Positions 45,006 to 53,556 of a DNA stretch of 64,000 bases are shown piece after piece. The notes under the pieces were generated by a model. That model saw only the letters and a program-made list of their open reading frames with translations. It had not been told where the DNA came from and made no database searches. Each line of letters opens with the position of its first letter. Positions within the stretch are counted from its first letter, which is position 1. The stretch is from Lachnoclostridium sp. UBA1308. GTDB taxonomy: Bacteria; Bacillota; Clostridia; Lachnospirales; Lachnospiraceae. The stretch is taken from NCBI GenBank assembly GCA_002307215.1, contig DBTU01000055.1, forward strand, positions 34,612 through 98,611, read 5' to 3'. Position numbers and translations under genes: made by a program.

Positions 45006-45677
45006 TTAGACACCATATTTTTCATAATATGCATCTATTGCCGCTTTTAATGTATTGTCAATAACAATTTTCCCATTATATGGATTATTATACAGATGTT
45101 CTACCACTTCTTCCATCGTTACGATGGCTGTCGTGGCTATGTGATAGGTGTCTTCGATTTCGGATAATGCACTCTTACTTCCCTGACCTCTCTCCATACG
45201 GTCAACGGATACTACCAACCCGATCGTCTTTACATTTGCTTGTGCTTTCAGAATCGGCATAGTTTCCTCTACAGAGGTCCCTGCTGTTGTTACATCCTCT
45301 ATAATAATGACACGATCTCCGTCGGTAAGCGGTGAACCGAGTAAGATGCCTGTATCTCCATGATCTTTAACCTCTTTACGGTTGGAGCAGTAGCGGATAT
45401 CCTTCTGATAAAGTTCGCTGATTGCCATCGCCGTTGCCACACTGAGTGGTATGCCTTTATATGCCGGTCCAAATAAAACGTCAAAATCGAGACCATATTT
45501 ATCATTCACTGCTTTTGCATAATATTCACCAAGTCTGCGAAGTTGAGAACCGGTTCGGTAATATCCTGTATTTACAAAGAAAGGGGTCTTTCTTCCACTC
45601 TTCGTTGTAAAATCACCAAATCTTAATACGCCGCAATCCACCATGAATTCTATAAATTCTTTCTTGTACTGTTCCAT
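45006..45677 (-). CDS. pyrE: Orotate phosphoribosyltransferase
   Basis: Joins orotate to PRPP in UMP synthesis. 223 residues with FGPAYKGIPLSVATAMA and the PRPP loop VIIIEDVTTAGTSVEETMPI. Start at 45677. Follows pyrD with an 80-bp gap; last of the pyrK-pyrD-pyrE group. Confidence 0.96.
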   Translation of the reverse strand: MEQYKKEFIEFMVDCGVLRFGDFTTKSGRKTPFFVNTGYYRTGSQLRRLGEYYAKAVNDKYGLDFDVLFGPAYKGIPLSVATAMAISELYQKDIRYCSNRKEVKDHGDTGILLGSPLTDGDRVIIIEDVTTAGTSVEETMPILKAQANVKTIGLVVSVDRMERGQGSKSALSEIEDTYHIATTAIVTMEEVVEHLYNNPYNGKIVIDNTLKAAIDAYYEKYGV

Positions 45678-45757
45678 CTGCGTCCTCCTATATTAATTGT
45701 AGCATAAATTATAATAATTAAAAGCCCTTCTTAAAAATTTAAGAAATATTCCTTTCT

Positions 45758-46660
45758 TTATTGTACACAGCCGATTAATTTCTTAATATCCTCAATCTGA
45801 TACTTTCTCATATATTCTTCGATTCCTTCGACAACCTCAAGTGTCGCAGTTGGATTGATAAAATTTGCGGTTCCGACTGCCACCATACTCGCACCTGCCA
45901 TAATAAATTCCAAGGCATCCTCCGCATTCATGATTCCACCCATACCGATTATAGGTAGCTTTACCGCCTCCGCAACCTGATATACCATACGAACGGCTAC
46001 CGGCTTAACAGCCGGACCGGATAATCCGCCTGTCTTATTGGCAAGCACAAATGCTCTGCGGTTAATATCTATCTTCATACCGGTCAGGGTATTGATTAAG
46101 GATAACGCATCCGCTCCGCCCGCTTCTGCCGCCTTCGCCATCTCGGTAATGCTGGTGACATTCGGACTGAGCTTCATAATGACCGGCTGCTTTGCACGTT
46201 TTTTAATCTCTGCGGTGATTTCTTCGACACATCTCGGGTCCTGCCCAAAAGCGATACCACCCTCTTTTACATTCGGACAGGATATATTGATTTCCAACAT
46301 ATCTACATCCTGATCAGCCAGACGTTCCACAACCTCACAATAATCTTCTGTGGTTTTTCCGACTACATTTACGATAATTTTTGCATTATGTTTTCTAAGG
46401 AAAGGAATATCCCTGCTGATAAATACATCAACCCCGGGATTTTGAAGTCCGATGGCGTTCAGCATTCCTCCATAGGTTTCAGCCACCCTCGGAGTAGGGT
46501 TTCCTGTCCAAGGTACACTTGATACACCCTTGGTGGTTATCGCACCAAGCTTTGATAAATCCACATATTCACTGTACTCCATACCGGACCCAAAGGTCCC
46601 TGATGCAGTGGTTACAGGATTTTGAAAGGTCAAACCCGCTATCGTTATACTTGTATTCAT
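45758..46660 (-). CDS. pyrD: Dihydroorotate dehydrogenase B, catalytic subunit
   Basis: 300-residue FMN TIM barrel with NPVTTASGTFG, the active-site cysteine loop EINISCPNVKEGG, NKTGGLSGPAVKP and GMGGIMNAEDALEFIMAGA. The cysteine base marks the class 1 NAD-linked type that pairs with PyrK. Its ATG overlaps the pyrK stop by 4 bp (ATGA), so the subunits are translated together. Confidence 0.96.
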   Translation of the reverse strand: MNTSITIAGLTFQNPVTTASGTFGSGMEYSEYVDLSKLGAITTKGVSSVPWTGNPTPRVAETYGGMLNAIGLQNPGVDVFISRDIPFLRKHNAKIIVNVVGKTTEDYCEVVERLADQDVDMLEINISCPNVKEGGIAFGQDPRCVEEITAEIKKRAKQPVIMKLSPNVTSITEMAKAAEAGGADALSLINTLTGMKIDINRRAFVLANKTGGLSGPAVKPVAVRMVYQVAEAVKLPIIGMGGIMNAEDALEFIMAGASMVAVGTANFINPTATLEVVEGIEEYMRKYQIEDIKKLIGCVQ

Positions 46661-47424
46661 AATTCCACCTCATCTGCATAAAAAACAGGTCCATCCTTAC
46701 AGACCCGCTTATTATTAACGTTACTGTGAGGATCAATTTCCTTAGCTTTGCATACACAACCAAGGCAGGCTCCGATCCCGCAGGCCATCCTCTCCTCCAT
46801 CGAGATCTGTGCTTTTATACCCTGCGACATGGCATATGCCTTCACTCCTCGAAGCATAGGAGTCGGTCCGCAAGCAAAGATGATGTCTGCCTCAAGGGCA
46901 TTTTGTACAATTACATCGATTACATTACCCTTAATACCACAGCTGCCATCCTCCGTCGACAGATAGACTTTTCCAAAGGGCTCAAATTCCTTGTCCATAA
47001 ATGTGACATCGCGATATCCGAGCACAATCTGTTTCTCGCAGTCTAATTGTTTTGCCAGCTCAAGCATCGGAGGGATACCAATGCCTCCGCCGATTAAAAG
47101 CGCTTTCTTTCCTTCCAAAGTAAAACCATTACCCAGAGGTCCCATGACCTCAATTTCATCAAGTACCTTTCTCGTAGCAAATTCTCCGGTTCCCTTACCG
47201 GAAATTCGGTATACCAGTCTGATTTTCCCGCGTACAGCATCTATCTCACAGATACTGATTGGTCTGGGAAGCAGCTTGCTGCCATCCATGCAATAAAGCG
47301 ACACAAACTGTCCGGGTTTTGACTCCTTCGCAATTTCCGGAGACACTACCCACATACTGAAAATATCCTGAGCAATTTCTTTGTTTTCTTGTATGGTAAC
47401 TTTTCTCTTAATCGCTGTGAACAT
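46657..47424 (-). CDS. pyrK: Dihydroorotate dehydrogenase B, electron-transfer subunit
   Basis: 255 residues with a ferredoxin-reductase FAD domain (PGQFVSLYC, RPISICE), NAD domain (LLIGGGIGIPPMLELAKQ) and a C-terminal [2Fe-2S] motif, CGIGACLGCVCKA with a later VCKDGPVF cysteine. Passes electrons from PyrD to NAD. First of the pyrK-D-E group. Confidence 0.95.
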   Translation of the reverse strand: MFTAIKRKVTIQENKEIAQDIFSMWVVSPEIAKESKPGQFVSLYCMDGSKLLPRPISICEIDAVRGKIRLVYRISGKGTGEFATRKVLDEIEVMGPLGNGFTLEGKKALLIGGGIGIPPMLELAKQLDCEKQIVLGYRDVTFMDKEFEPFGKVYLSTEDGSCGIKGNVIDVIVQNALEADIIFACGPTPMLRGVKAYAMSQGIKAQISMEERMACGIGACLGCVCKAKEIDPHSNVNNKRVCKDGPVFYADEVEL

Positions 47425-47505
47425 ATAATCTCCGATCCGCCGCTTTCCGACGGCACTAATACTTCTTCTGAATTATCTATTTATTCGACCTGTTTATTAC
47501 TGCCT

Positions 47506-47910
47506 CTATCCCTCTATAATTTTAACATGAACCTTACGAATTCTTGGTCCGTCAAATTCCATAAAATAAATGCCCTGCCAGGTTCCTAGTAGCAGTCTTC
47601 CGTCTTCTATGATTACTGTTTCGGAAAAGCCCATCATACTTGCCTTAATATGTGCTGCTGAATTACCTTCGCTATGATGATATCCGTCGGAGATTGGAAC
47701 AATCTTATTGATTTCCATCAAAAAATCACGGATTACATCAGGATCTGCATTTTCATTAATAGTTATAGCCGCTGTTGTGTGTGGTATAAAGATGACACAA
47801 AGCCCTTCTTTTATACCACTTTCCCTTATCTTTTTCTGTACTTCCCCGGTGATATCAATCATCGCATATGGCTGACCTGACTTAACTCCAAAAGTAAATA
47901 CCTCACTCAT
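47506..47910 (-). CDS. yjbQ: YjbQ/UPF0047 family protein
   Basis: 134 residues with FIPHTTAAITINENADPDV, HHSEGNSAAHIKASMMG and LLLGTWQGIYFMEFDGPR. Members show weak thiamine-phosphate synthase activity in E. coli; true role uncertain. It lies just upstream of pyrK on the same strand. Confidence 0.92.
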   Translation of the reverse strand: MSEVFTFGVKSGQPYAMIDITGEVQKKIRESGIKEGLCVIFIPHTTAAITINENADPDVIRDFLMEINKIVPISDGYHHSEGNSAAHIKASMMGFSETVIIEDGRLLLGTWQGIYFMEFDGPRIRKVHVKIIEG

Positions 47911-48132
47911 CTGCTGTACCTTCCTTCTTTCAGTTATGATGTTTACTGAATTGATGAATACAATGTATCATATTTTCCATTTCTCTGTAAATAATAAATG
48001 AGAAGAAAATAGTAATTTTACATAATATTCACAATGCATAACATACGACAGAACCCAATGCGTACCGAAAGTGCTTTCGGGAGGGAAAAGGCAGTAAATA
48101 AAATAGAAAAGGCAGTAAATAAAAATGGAATC

Positions 48133-48161
48133 TTGACACAAACATTTCGCTATGTTATATT
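48133..48161 (+). promoter_or_regulatory. Sigma-A promoter of the cyclophilin gene
   Basis: TTGACA (48133) and TATATT (48156) with a 17-bp spacer, 52 bp before the ATG. A 21-bp tandem repeat with AAAAGGCAGTAAATAAAA lies just upstream in the 300-bp divergent gap. Confidence 0.85.
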
Positions 48162-48212
48162 TTACCGGCAGGCATCAGCCTCATTAAAATCAGAAATGAG
48201 AGGAAAAAATCT

Positions 48213-48737
48213 ATGGCTAATACGAATCCAATCGTTACAATGGAACTGCAATCCGGAGATATCATTAAAATTGAATTATACCCCGAGACAGCTCCCAATA
48301 CGGTAAACAATTTTATATCACTTGTTAATAAAGGTTTTTATGATGGTCTGAAGTTTCATAGGGTCATTCGTGGCTTCATGCTTCAGGGTGGTGATCCGGA
48401 AGGCACCGGAATGGGAGGCCCGGACTACTCTATTAAAGGAGAATTTTCTTACAACAATTTTAAAAATGATATAAAACATTCAGCAGGCGTACTTTCCATG
48501 GCGAGATCACAGCATCCGAATTCCGCAGGCTCCCAGTTCTTCATTATGCACAAGGACTCTCCGCATCTGGATGGTTCCTATGCAGCCTTTGGCAAAGTTA
48601 TTGAAGGTCTTGAAGTAGTCAATAAAATAGCCGAATTAAAAACAGATCGCTCGGATGCTCCTTTGGAACCACAAATCATGAAGAAGCTTACCGTTGAAAC
48701 CTTTGGTGTAGATTATCCGGAACCGGAGAAATGCTAA
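48213..48737 (+). CDS. Cyclophilin-type peptidyl-prolyl isomerase
   Basis: 174 residues: TAPNTVNNFISLVNKGFYDGLKFHRVIRGFMLQGGDPEGTG (in part) with the catalytic Arg in FHRVI, then FSMARSQHPNSAGSQFFIM-like core (LSMARSQHPNSAGSQFFIMH) and AAFGKVIEG. No signal peptide, so cytosolic. Inserted on the opposite strand between the two pyr gene groups. Confidence 0.96.
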   Translation: MANTNPIVTMELQSGDIIKIELYPETAPNTVNNFISLVNKGFYDGLKFHRVIRGFMLQGGDPEGTGMGGPDYSIKGEFSYNNFKNDIKHSAGVLSMARSQHPNSAGSQFFIMHKDSPHLDGSYAAFGKVIEGLEVVNKIAELKTDRSDAPLEPQIMKKLTVETFGVDYPEPEKC

Positions 48738-48775
48738 TAATACTGATATGAATTCGAATCTATGATTTAATTAGG

Positions 48776-48814
48776 GGCTGCCCAAGCAGATGTTACATTA
48801 TCTTCTTGGCAGCC
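48776..48814. terminator. Convergent terminator between the cyclophilin gene and pyrF
   Basis: Arms GGCTGCCCAAG and CTTGGCAGCC with small bulges, followed on the plus strand by TTATTTGATGTTT. Confidence 0.75.
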
Positions 48815-48825
48815 TTATTTGATGT

Positions 48826-49758
48826 TTACCTTTTCGCAGCAACCCAGGCCTGTTTAATATCTTCTCTCATGTCAATAACCGCTTGTCTGGAAGCATCGGC
48901 ATAGGCTTTAGGACCGAATTTCTCATATCCCTTCATTTTATAGGCAGCAATAATTCCCCTCGAGGAGTTAACGATTGCTCCCAATCCATCTTTGTTAAAA
49001 TAATGGACCAGATCTTCGGCTTTACCACCCTGAGCGCCATAACCCGGTACCAGTATATAAGTCTTAGGCATAAGCCTGCGAAGTATTCTGCCCATCTCAG
49101 GATAGGTTGCACCAACCACCGCTCCGATATAGCTGTAGGAGCTTCCCATATGCAATTCACCCCATTCCGCCACTTTCTTTCCAACCAGTTCATAAAGAGG
49201 CTTTCCTTCAATCAACTGATCCTGAAATTCACCACTGGAAGGATTCGAGGTCTTAACCAGTATAAACAAACCCTTCTGCTCTTCCTTGCATACATCTATG
49301 AAAGGCTTTACACCATCAGATCCCAGATAGGGGTTTACTGTGATAAAGTCCTCATCAAATCCCCTGAAATACTTACCGCCAATCGTTACTTTTCCAAGAT
49401 GACCGGTCGCATAGGCTGCTGAGGTGGAACCGATATCCCCTCTTTTCACATCACCGATAACAACCAGATCCTTTTCCTTACAATAATCCACAGTCTTCTT
49501 AAATACCTTAAGTCCTTCGATACCGAACTGCTCATACATGGCAATCTGCGGTTTTACTGCAGGAATAATGTCATAAGTGGCGTCAATAATGCCTTTGTTA
49601 TACTGCCAGATAGCTTCTGTAGCACCTTCGATATTCTCTCCCTTTTCACGGTAAGCCTTCTGAAGTATGTGCTCCGGTACATATTCTAACATCGGGTCAA
49701 GTCCAACTACAATCGGTGCACTGAGATCTTCAATCTTTTTCACTAATTTGTTAATCAT
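48826..49758 (-). CDS. pyrF: Orotidine-5'-phosphate decarboxylase, long (type 2) form
   Basis: 310 residues with VGLDPMLEYVP, the catalytic VVIGDVKRGDIGSTS, FITVNPYLGSDGVKPF and VPGYGAQGGKAED. The ATG at 49758 is ten bases after AAAGGAG; an ATG at 49779 overlaps the pyrC stop and also remains possible. Last step of UMP synthesis. Follows pyrC directly. Confidence 0.95.
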   Translation of the reverse strand: MINKLVKKIEDLSAPIVVGLDPMLEYVPEHILQKAYREKGENIEGATEAIWQYNKGIIDATYDIIPAVKPQIAMYEQFGIEGLKVFKKTVDYCKEKDLVVIGDVKRGDIGSTSAAYATGHLGKVTIGGKYFRGFDEDFITVNPYLGSDGVKPFIDVCKEEQKGLFILVKTSNPSSGEFQDQLIEGKPLYELVGKKVAEWGELHMGSSYSYIGAVVGATYPEMGRILRRLMPKTYILVPGYGAQGGKAEDLVHYFNKDGLGAIVNSSRGIIAAYKMKGYEKFGPKAYADASRQAVIDMREDIKQAWVAAKR

Positions 49759-49778
49759 TCGGGTTAAATCTCCTTTCA

Positions 49779-51092
49779 TTATTGCGCAAATTCATACACA
49801 AGCTTTCCTGAAACAATTGTATATAAAACCCGTCCCGTCACCTTTTTTCCATGAAACGGGGTATTTCTGCCCTTTGAGTAAAATGTATTCTTGTCAATGA
49901 CAAATTCTGCATTTGGATCGACAATCACCACATCGGCGATTCTGCCCTCACCGATACAGCCACGGTTTAGATTAAGAATTCCTGCCGGATTGACGCTCAT
50001 CTTTTTGACAAGTTGTTGAATTGATAGGTAGCCCGCAAGCACAAGTTCTGTATAGGCAAGTGAAAAGGCAGTTTCGGAACCTACGATACCGAAGGGGGCT
50101 TCTGTAAAGGATTTCATCTTTTCCTCCGCTGAATGGGGTGCATGATCGGTTGAAATGACATCAATAATATCATCTCTTAATGCTTCCTTTAGAGCTCTTA
50201 CATTCTCCGGTGAGCGAAGCGGCGGATTCATCTTATAATCAGCGTCATTAGCAGGGATATCCTCATCGGACAGGGTAAAATGATGAGGGCATACCTCCCC
50301 GGTTACTTTTAAGCCCTCCGCTTTTGCAAGTGCTATCATACTTGCACTATCCCTTGTGGAACAGTGACACAGATGAAGCCTTGCTCCACTTTCTTTTGCC
50401 AGCAAGATATCCCTGGCTGTAATAATATCTTCAACCGCATTGCTGATTCCTTCCAAGCCCAGCTCCTGCGATTTTCTTCCTGCATTGATTACCCCGTTGC
50501 CAACCAGACTTTTATCTTCACAATGAGCCATTATCAGTATATCTAACTTCGCTGCTTGTCTCATCGCTTTTGCATAAAGTGCCGTATCCATGACCGATTT
50601 ACCGTCTTCGCTGAGCGCCACCGCACCTGCGGCTTTCATCTCTTCCATATTAACAAGTTCCAAACCGTCCTGCCCTTTTGTAATTGCTCCAACAGGAAGG
50701 ATATTAATCACTGCCTCTCTAGAGGCTTTATTAAGAATCCATGTTATCATATCTGCGCTGTCTGTAGCGGGTTTGGTATTTGGCATCGGACATATCGAAG
50801 TATATCCGCCGGCTGCCGCTGCCATTGCTCCTGTCTTTATAGTCTCCTTGTATTCATAACCGGGCTCACGAAGATGAACATGTAAGTCAATAAAACCGGG
50901 CATCACATAATTACCTTTTGCGTCAATACAGGTAACCTGCCTACCCGAGGATAGTGCTTCCTTCTTGGCTGTCTCCATATCGATATCAGGCGCTACCTGA
51001 CGTATGATATCTCCCTCAATCAGGATATCATATAGACCTTCTCTGTCCGAAACCGGATCAATCACATAGCCGGACTTAATCAGTATAAGCAT
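49779..51092 (-). CDS. pyrC: Dihydroorotase
   Basis: 437 residues of the class I amidohydrolase type: zinc site PGFIDLHVHLREPGYEYKETI (in part), MPNTKPATDS, ILIMAHCEDKSL, CHCSTRDSASM and VISTDHAPHSAEEK. Start follows GGAGGG. A 45-bp hairpin repeat lies in its leader (51132-51176); I see no PyrR site. Confidence 0.96.
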   Translation of the reverse strand: MLILIKSGYVIDPVSDREGLYDILIEGDIIRQVAPDIDMETAKKEALSSGRQVTCIDAKGNYVMPGFIDLHVHLREPGYEYKETIKTGAMAAAAGGYTSICPMPNTKPATDSADMITWILNKASREAVINILPVGAITKGQDGLELVNMEEMKAAGAVALSEDGKSVMDTALYAKAMRQAAKLDILIMAHCEDKSLVGNGVINAGRKSQELGLEGISNAVEDIITARDILLAKESGARLHLCHCSTRDSASMIALAKAEGLKVTGEVCPHHFTLSDEDIPANDADYKMNPPLRSPENVRALKEALRDDIIDVISTDHAPHSAEEKMKSFTEAPFGIVGSETAFSLAYTELVLAGYLSIQQLVKKMSVNPAGILNLNRGCIGEGRIADVVIVDPNAEFVIDKNTFYSKGRNTPFHGKKVTGRVLYTIVSGKLVYEFAQ

Positions 51093-51131
51093 AATCTAAG
51101 CTCCCTCCTGTCATGTATTCTTATATTTATA

Positions 51132-51176
51132 GTGACTATTCAGTCACTGCGGTTCTATCGAACCGATGCACACAAA
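51132..51176. repeat. 45-bp hairpin repeat in the pyrC leader
   Basis: 41 of 45 bases match 39545-39589. Each copy forms two small stems, GTGACT/AGTCAC and CGGTT/AACCG, and ends GATGCACACAAA. Confidence 0.8.
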
Positions 51177-51300
51177 CTATGCTGAAAACACATATTTTTG
51201 TGTATAATTCATTCGAAATCCTATGGATTTCTTGGGATATGGAATAGTTACAATTTATGGACCGAAATCATAAACCTTTTATTCATAACTGTTCCCAAAG

Positions 51301-51405
51301 TTGTTCTCAATGTTGCGCTCCATGTTACTCCCAATGTTGCTCTCAATGTTGTTCTCAATGTTGTTCTCAATACTACTCTCCTTGTTGCTCTCATTGTTGC
51401 TCCTT
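51301..51405 (+). repeat. 12-bp tandem repeat array
   Basis: About nine degenerate units of the type TTGTTCTCAATG. All three plus-strand frames are open across it; one (51257-51460) would encode a 67-residue protein with 15 cysteines in CCSQ repeats, but without a clear ribosome binding site. Confidence 0.85.
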
Positions 51406-51427
51406 ACTTTTCCCAAAGCCTGTTATT

Positions 51428-51625
51428 ATTCACACCCCCCCAATAACAACATCTCGATGATTTCTGTAAATGATTTTCGAAAAGGAGTATTTGCATTCGT
51501 CGGTACTTAGGCTCTGCTTTTTAGAGCCTTATGTACCGTTACGTAATGCAACTAAGCGGAAGCGTCTCCGCTTCGGAAACATTTGCAGAAATCATCTCAT
51601 CAGCTATGGTTGGGGTGTGATCAAT
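51428..51625. repeat. 198-bp imperfect palindrome upstream of lysR
   Basis: Arms of nearly 100 bp with several gaps: TCACACCCC, GATGATTTCTGNAAATG, TTGCATT, GGTAC and GGCTCT occur in order and inverted, closing on GGCTCTGCTTTTTAGAGCC. Together with the flanking array it fills the gene-free stretch 51177-51774. Confidence 0.8.
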
Positions 51626-51774
51626 GAACTATTCCCAATGCTGTTCATAATATGAAGCTCTTCTATTTACAAGATATCCTTTTACGTCTATAATTATAGC
51701 AATGCATTTACCATTTGTAAAATTGAATAATTCGAATATCAGTTTCAATTATTTTGATGGGAGGGCTTGTCGTT

Positions 51775-52659
51775 ATGGATTTTAAACAATTAAAAACTTT
51801 TTTAAAAATCGTTGACTCAAATAGCTTTACGGGGGCCGCGTCAGCACTTGGCTATGCACAGTCAACCGTCACCACACAGATAAAGAATCTGGAGGAGGAG
51901 TTGCACTCTCCTTTGTTTGAGCGAATCGGTAAAACAATAACCCTTACCTCCGAAGGGAAACTACTTGTTCCCTATGCCAGACAAGTGATACAGATTGAAC
52001 GGTCCATCTTCAATGATCTGTCTCCGGCTACGAACTTGACCGGACATCTGGTCATCGGTGCCGCAGAATCCTTATGTAATCTGCTGGTGCCCAAGATAGT
52101 ACGACAATTCAAACAGAATTACCCTGGTGTCAATGTCGAAATCAGATTCGGTAATTCGGGTATATTTCCCGAACTCCTAAAGCGCGGGGAAATCGATGTT
52201 GCCTTCTCCATCGGCAAAAAAATGGACGAAAACAACTTTATATCTTACCTCACGCGTAAGGAACGAATGTGTATGTTAGTTAATCCAATGCATCCTCTGG
52301 CGGATACCGAGCAGGTGACCATCGATACAATCACACAATATCCTCTTTTGTTAACTTCCCGTAGCTGCGCCTACCGCTCAGCTTTAACACGAATGGCGAA
52401 GGAACATACCCTTCCGATTAATATTGCCTTAGAGACAGGTAATGTCCAGGCATTAAAACAATTTGCTACCAGTGGAATCGGTATCACCTTCCTTCCCTAT
52501 GTTGCGGTAGAAGACAGTATTATAAGTGGTGAATTGATAGAACTTCACTGGGCCGGCGAGGATTTTGGAATTATATCGGAAGTAGTCATTCATAAAAACA
52601 AGCATATCTTTCCAGCCTTAGAACATCTTCTGTCCATTGCAAAAACGATGATGCAATAA
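51775..52659 (+). CDS. LysR-family transcriptional regulator
   Basis: 294 residues. Helix-turn-helix MDFKQLKTFLKIVDSNSFTGAASALGYAQSTVTTQIKNLEEEL (in part), then the periplasmic-binding-like sensor domain (GHLVIGAAESLCNLLVPKIV; SGIGITFLPYVAV). ATG at 51775 lies after GGGAGGG; earlier in-frame ATGs at 51754 lie upstream of it. No target gene is divergent or adjacent; inverted repeats stand on both sides. Confidence 0.93.
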   Translation: MDFKQLKTFLKIVDSNSFTGAASALGYAQSTVTTQIKNLEEELHSPLFERIGKTITLTSEGKLLVPYARQVIQIERSIFNDLSPATNLTGHLVIGAAESLCNLLVPKIVRQFKQNYPGVNVEIRFGNSGIFPELLKRGEIDVAFSIGKKMDENNFISYLTRKERMCMLVNPMHPLADTEQVTIDTITQYPLLLTSRSCAYRSALTRMAKEHTLPINIALETGNVQALKQFATSGIGITFLPYVAVEDSIISGELIELHWAGEDFGIISEVVIHKNKHIFPALEHLLSIAKTMMQ

Positions 52660-52784
52660 GAAGCTTCGTTACTATTCACAGCCCAGCCAAAGTACCGGCG
52701 AATGCAAATACTCCTTTTCGAAAATCATTTGCCGAAATTATAATGTCTAATTCCTGACTGGTCTGTGAATAGTAACGAAGCTTC
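52660..52784. repeat. 125-bp element with 22-bp perfect inverted ends after lysR
   Basis: Ends 52660-52681 and 52763-52784 are perfect inverted copies starting GAAGCTTCGTTACTATTC. Inside, 52690-52730 is an inverted copy (40 of 41 bases) of 51468-51508 in the palindrome upstream of lysR. It starts right at the lysR stop and may also serve as its terminator. Confidence 0.85.
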
Positions 52785-52946
52785 ACGTACGCCCTTAATG
52801 CACTGCTCCAGAGACATTGCTGATTTTACAACATATCTCATAAACAGATCATAATGGAGAGTATGTGAAGCTTCCTAATTTTTACACAATATAAATGCGA
52901 CAGTTCTATCTGTAGCTGCTAAACATACAGAGTCAACCTCCGAGCT

Positions 52947-53354
52947 CTACTTTAGATCCGCTCTTTCAATGTCCTCCAATACCTTGTTATCTAAAAATTC
53001 ACTCATCTCTTCTTTTAAAATCCATCGGCAGTTCTTCAATTCCTCACACAGTACCACTTCGTCAAAGGTTACTCTGCATAAATAACTGATCCCTATACTA
53101 AATTCATCTCCTATCATAAAGGACCAGGTATATAGAATCCGATCGATCGTAGCCGATAAGCCTGTCTGATCATTTATCAAACGAATAACGGCTTTATCCG
53201 GTGCTTCTCCAAACTCTATCACTCCATCGATAAATTCCCACTGATAGGGTTCCGCTACACGGTCATCATACCATTTACATACAACAAGATACTTATCCTC
53301 ATATTGTATTACGCCTTTTACTATTACTCTGTATTTCTCCATACCAATAACCAT
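52947..53354 (-). CDS. Nudix-fold protein with degenerate Nudix box
   Basis: 135 residues: KYRVIVKGVIQYEDKYLVV opens a Nudix-like fold and GVIEFGEAPDKAVIRLINDQTGL occupies the Nudix box. The box should read GX5EX7REUXEEXGU; here the Arg-Glu and Glu-Glu positions are RL and DQ, so magnesium binding is probably lost. Either a non-hydrolytic sensor or another substrate class. Stands alone. Confidence 0.75.
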   Translation of the reverse strand: MVIGMEKYRVIVKGVIQYEDKYLVVCKWYDDRVAEPYQWEFIDGVIEFGEAPDKAVIRLINDQTGLSATIDRILYTWSFMIGDEFSIGISYLCRVTFDEVVLCEELKNCRWILKEEMSEFLDNKVLEDIERADLK

Positions 53355-53482
53355 CCCCTCTCCAATGTCCTGCTCCTACTGACGTTTACCACTCAAATCG
53401 ACATTATCTTAGATTTAGTACAAGTGTGTTGTATCATTGACCTTTAGGTAAATATGCCAAATAGTTCGTGATAGTGCTAGGC

Positions 53483-53523
53483 AAAATTCCAACGGCAATG
53501 GGGTTCCATTGTCTAGGAATTTT
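53483..53523 (-). terminator. Hairpin after the DUF815-type ATPase gene
   Basis: Arms AAAATTCC/GGAATTTT enclose CAATGG/CCATTG. The U-run is only AATTTTG, so termination is uncertain. Confidence 0.5.
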
Positions 53524-53556
53524 AACGACGCAATGTTGCGGACTTGCTGAGCAGAT

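Noticed and set aside
48034..48306. Plus-strand 90-residue frame before the cyclophilin gene
   Set aside because: It covers the cyclophilin promoter and start in another frame.
51301..51510. Leucine-rich 69-residue frame across the 12-bp array
   Set aside because: A hydrophobic translation of the repeat in a second frame, without a ribosome binding site.
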